Assembly (NCBI GenBank): GCA_947478935.1
Contig: CANJXV010000106.1
Span: 1-8,231 of the forward strand
Origin: Comamonadaceae bacterium
Lineage (GTDB): Bacteria; Pseudomonadota; Gammaproteobacteria; Burkholderiales; Burkholderiaceae_C
Direction of reading: 5' to 3'
Length of the DNA: 8,231 nucleotides
Shown: one piece after another, positions 6,505 to 8,231 of the stretch
How positions within the stretch are numbered: the stretch's first letter is position 1
Layout of the letters: every line of letters starts with the position of its first letter
Position numbers and translations under genes: made by a program
Notes under the pieces: model-generated
Seen by the model: the letters and a program-made list of their open reading frames with translations, nothing else
Told to the model about the DNA's origin: nothing
Databases searched by the model: none

Positions 6505-6509
6505 CCCCT
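6505..6509 (-). promoter_or_regulatory. Ribosome binding site deciding the GTG start of rnc
   Basis: AGGGG on the minus strand lies six bases before the GTG at 6498. No ATG upstream in the 64-base gap gives the same frame, and the N-terminus MKPELLQLQQRL fits RNase III. This site fixes the start codon choice. Confidence 0.65.
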
Positions 6510-6562
6510 ACGCCGCAGTGCTACCGGCGCGCGCCACGTCGTGGGCCTAGTCTGCCCCCAGG

Positions 6563-7528
6563 TCAATGGAAAGACCCGACGCGCTTGAGGTTGCCAAAGT
6601 TCATCCATACAAAAAAGGCTTTGCCGACAATATTCTTCTCGGGGACAAAGCCCCAATAACGCGAGTCCATGGAGTTGTCGCGGTTGTCGCCCATCATGAA
6701 GTAATGACCTTCGGGCACCTTGCAGGTCACGCCCTCGATGGTGTAATTGCAGCCCTCGGAGCCAGGGAATTTGTCGGCTCCTGGGACAAACGGCGGACGC
6801 TGCTCGTCATTGAGTACGCGGTGGCTTTGGGTGCCGAATTTTTCTTCGAATTGCTTGAAGTAGCGCATCGCGTCCTCATCAAAAAATTCGGGCACCGAAT
6901 CGGTGGGAACCGCTTGGCCGTTGATAGTCAATCGCTTGTTCAGGTACGCCACGGTGTCGCCGGGCACGCCGACCACGCGTTTGATGTAGTCCAGACTTGG
7001 TTTGGGCGGGTAGCGGAACACCATCACATCGCCACGCTGCGGCTTTTCGCCCTCAGTCATCTTGGTATTGAGTACCGGCAGGCGCAAGCCATAGTGGAAT
7101 TTATTGACCAAAATCAGGTCTCCCACCAGCAGAGTCGGAATCATCGAGCCCGAGGGAATTTTGAAGGGTTCGACGATAAATGAGCGGAGAAAAAACACCG
7201 AAATAATTACCGGGAAGAGCCCGGCGGTCCAATCCAACCACCATGGCTGGGCCAGGATGGTTTCGGTGGCCTGGGCAATATCGCCATCGACGCGGACAAT
7301 GCCTTTGCTATGCAAATCTGCTCGGCGCTTGTCATCGGCTTCCTCCAATTGGCGGGCTGCCGCTCGGCGCGAAGGCAAAAAGTAAAACTGCTCGGCCAAC
7401 CAATAAATACCGGTCACCGCAGAGGCCATAAAAAGTAGAAATGCAAAATTGCCTTCCACAGCACCGGAAAACCAGGCGCCGGCGTAGGCGACAAACGCGG
7501 CAAGTACTAAAGTAGTAATAAAAGGCAT
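6563..7528 (-). CDS. lepB: Signal peptidase I
   Basis: LepB removes signal peptides from exported preproteins at the outer face of the inner membrane. The 321-residue protein (E. coli 324) shows the serine box IPSGSMIPTL with nucleophile Ser128, and LDYIKRVVGVPGD with the general base Lys183. Their spacing of 55 equals that of E. coli Ser90/Lys145. The late box MGDNRDNSMDSRYWGFVP lies at 279-296. Two cysteines (260, 269) flank a short loop and could form a disulfide. Hydrophobic segments lie at about 2-20, 28-50 and 102-118. The last two correspond to the E. coli anchors, while the first is an extra N-terminal segment. The ATG shares one base with the lepA stop (TGATG), with GGAAG four bases upstream, so expression is coupled to lepA as in many proteobacteria. 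Confidence 0.98.
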   Translation of the reverse strand: MPFITTLVLAAFVAYAGAWFSGAVEGNFAFLLFMASAVTGIYWLAEQFYFLPSRRAAARQLEEADDKRRADLHSKGIVRVDGDIAQATETILAQPWWLDWTAGLFPVIISVFFLRSFIVEPFKIPSGSMIPTLLVGDLILVNKFHYGLRLPVLNTKMTEGEKPQRGDVMVFRYPPKPSLDYIKRVVGVPGDTVAYLNKRLTINGQAVPTDSVPEFFDEDAMRYFKQFEEKFGTQSHRVLNDEQRPPFVPGADKFPGSEGCNYTIEGVTCKVPEGHYFMMGDNRDNSMDSRYWGFVPEKNIVGKAFFVWMNFGNLKRVGSFH

Positions 7529-8231
7529 CAGTCTTCCACCCGCAAAATAGCCAGGAAAGCTTCCTGGGGAACTTCCACCGATCCGATTTGTTTCATGCGC
7601 TTTTTGCCTGCTTTTTGTTTCTCAAGGAGCTTGCGTTTGCGCGAAATATCGCCGCCGTAGCACTTGGCGAGCACGTTTTTTCGCAAGGCTTTGATTGTCT
7701 CACGCGCGATCACATTCGAGCCAATCGCCGCCTGAATAGCGACGTCGTACATCTGGCGCGAAATCACCTCGCGCATCTTGCCCACGACGGCACGACCCCG
7801 GTAGGTGGCCTGCGTGCGGTGAACGATGATGGACAGGGCATCGACGCGCTCGCTGTTAAGCAAAATATCCACCTTCACCACATCGGAGGGGCGGTATTCC
7901 TTGAACTCATAGTCCATCGACGCATAACCGCGGCTAACGGATTTGAGTTTGTCAAAAAAGTCGAGCACGATTTCGCCTAGCGGCATGTCGTAGGTCAGCA
8001 TCACCTGGCGACCGTGGTAAGCCATATTGAGCTGCAAACCGCGCTTTTGATTGGCCAGGGTCATCACGGCGCCCACATACTCCTGCGGCATGTACAAGTG
8101 AACCGTGACGATGGGTTCGCGGATTTCGTCCAACTTGCCCTGGTCAGGCATCTTGGACGGGTTTTCCACCATGCGCACTTCACCGTCGGCCTGCACCACC
8201 TGATAGACCACGCTAGGGGCGGTGGTGATCA
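7528..8231 (-). CDS. lepA: Elongation factor 4 (LepA), C-terminal part; 5' end outside window
   Basis: LepA/EF4 is a ribosome-binding translational GTPase that promotes back-translocation or early steps of 30S function. About 233 C-terminal residues are visible, open to the right edge at ITTAPSVVYQVV. The GTPase domain is therefore outside the window. The visible part covers the EF-G domain V-like region, with EPIVTVHLYMPQEYVGAVMTL and GYASMDYEFKEYRPSDVVKVDILLN. It also covers the LepA-specific C-terminal domain, with GSNVIARETIKALRKNVLAKCYGGDISRKRKLLEKQKAGKKRMKQIGSVEVPQEAF split over the last 70 residues. Its TGA overlaps the lepB ATG by one base. The operon promoter must lie at or beyond its missing 5' end. 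Confidence 0.98.
   Translation of the reverse strand, partial: ITTAPSVVYQVVQADGEVRMVENPSKMPDQGKLDEIREPIVTVHLYMPQEYVGAVMTLANQKRGLQLNMAYHGRQVMLTYDMPLGEIVLDFFDKLKSVSRGYASMDYEFKEYRPSDVVKVDILLNSERVDALSIIVHRTQATYRGRAVVGKMREVISRQMYDVAIQAAIGSNVIARETIKALRKNVLAKCYGGDISRKRKLLEKQKAGKKRMKQIGSVEVPQEAFLAILRVED

Noticed and set aside
6499..6562. RNase III self-cleavage hairpin in the rnc leader
   Set aside because: I looked for a long stem as in the E. coli rnc leader. Only short GC palindromes such as GGCGCGCGCC were found, too short to support the claim.
6566..7183. 205-residue plus-strand open frame opposite lepB
   Set aside because: It is fully antisense to the catalytic core of signal peptidase I and its composition reflects the complement of that gene.

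Overview
The window is ordinary chromosomal housekeeping DNA from a betaproteobacterium, most likely in the order Burkholderiales and probably close to Comamonadaceae. This placement rests on gene order (lepA-lepB-rnc-era-recO-pdxJ-acpS-nagZ) and on protein features recalled from memory: a signal peptidase I with an extra N-terminal hydrophobic segment, and a PdxJ of the HPRPD/NVEGNP/LYTEPYAAAWG type. No database search was possible. No mobile element, CRISPR array, tRNA, rRNA or defence-type cluster was seen.

From the right edge leftwards, all on the minus strand, are the C-terminal part of lepA (translation factor EF4), lepB (signal peptidase I), rnc (RNase III), era (ribosome-assembly GTPase), recO (recombination mediator), pdxJ (vitamin B6 synthesis), acpS (holo-ACP synthase) and nagZ (beta-N-acetylhexosaminidase of cell-wall recycling). 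The genes are packed as one operon: lepA/lepB share one base, rnc/era overlap by 11 bases, era/recO abut exactly and pdxJ/acpS overlap by ATGA. The remaining gaps are 64, 40 and 16 bases. The operon joins protein translocation and processing, RNA processing and ribosome maturation, DNA repair, cofactor supply and cell-envelope turnover.

Left of nagZ is a 134-base gap rich in inverted and direct repeats. It precedes a small minus-strand gene for a secreted Lys/His-rich peptide (68 aa). Convergent to that is a plus-strand gene for a 75-aa protein I do not recognise. Divergent from the latter, across a 60-base gap, is a patatin-like phospholipase lipoprotein that runs off the left edge.

The points most worth a second look are modest: the unusual PdxJ type, extensions on Era, AcpS and LepB, no separate gene between lepB and rnc, the two small uncharacterised genes and the repeat-rich gap. 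I see no evidence for a new multi-gene system here.
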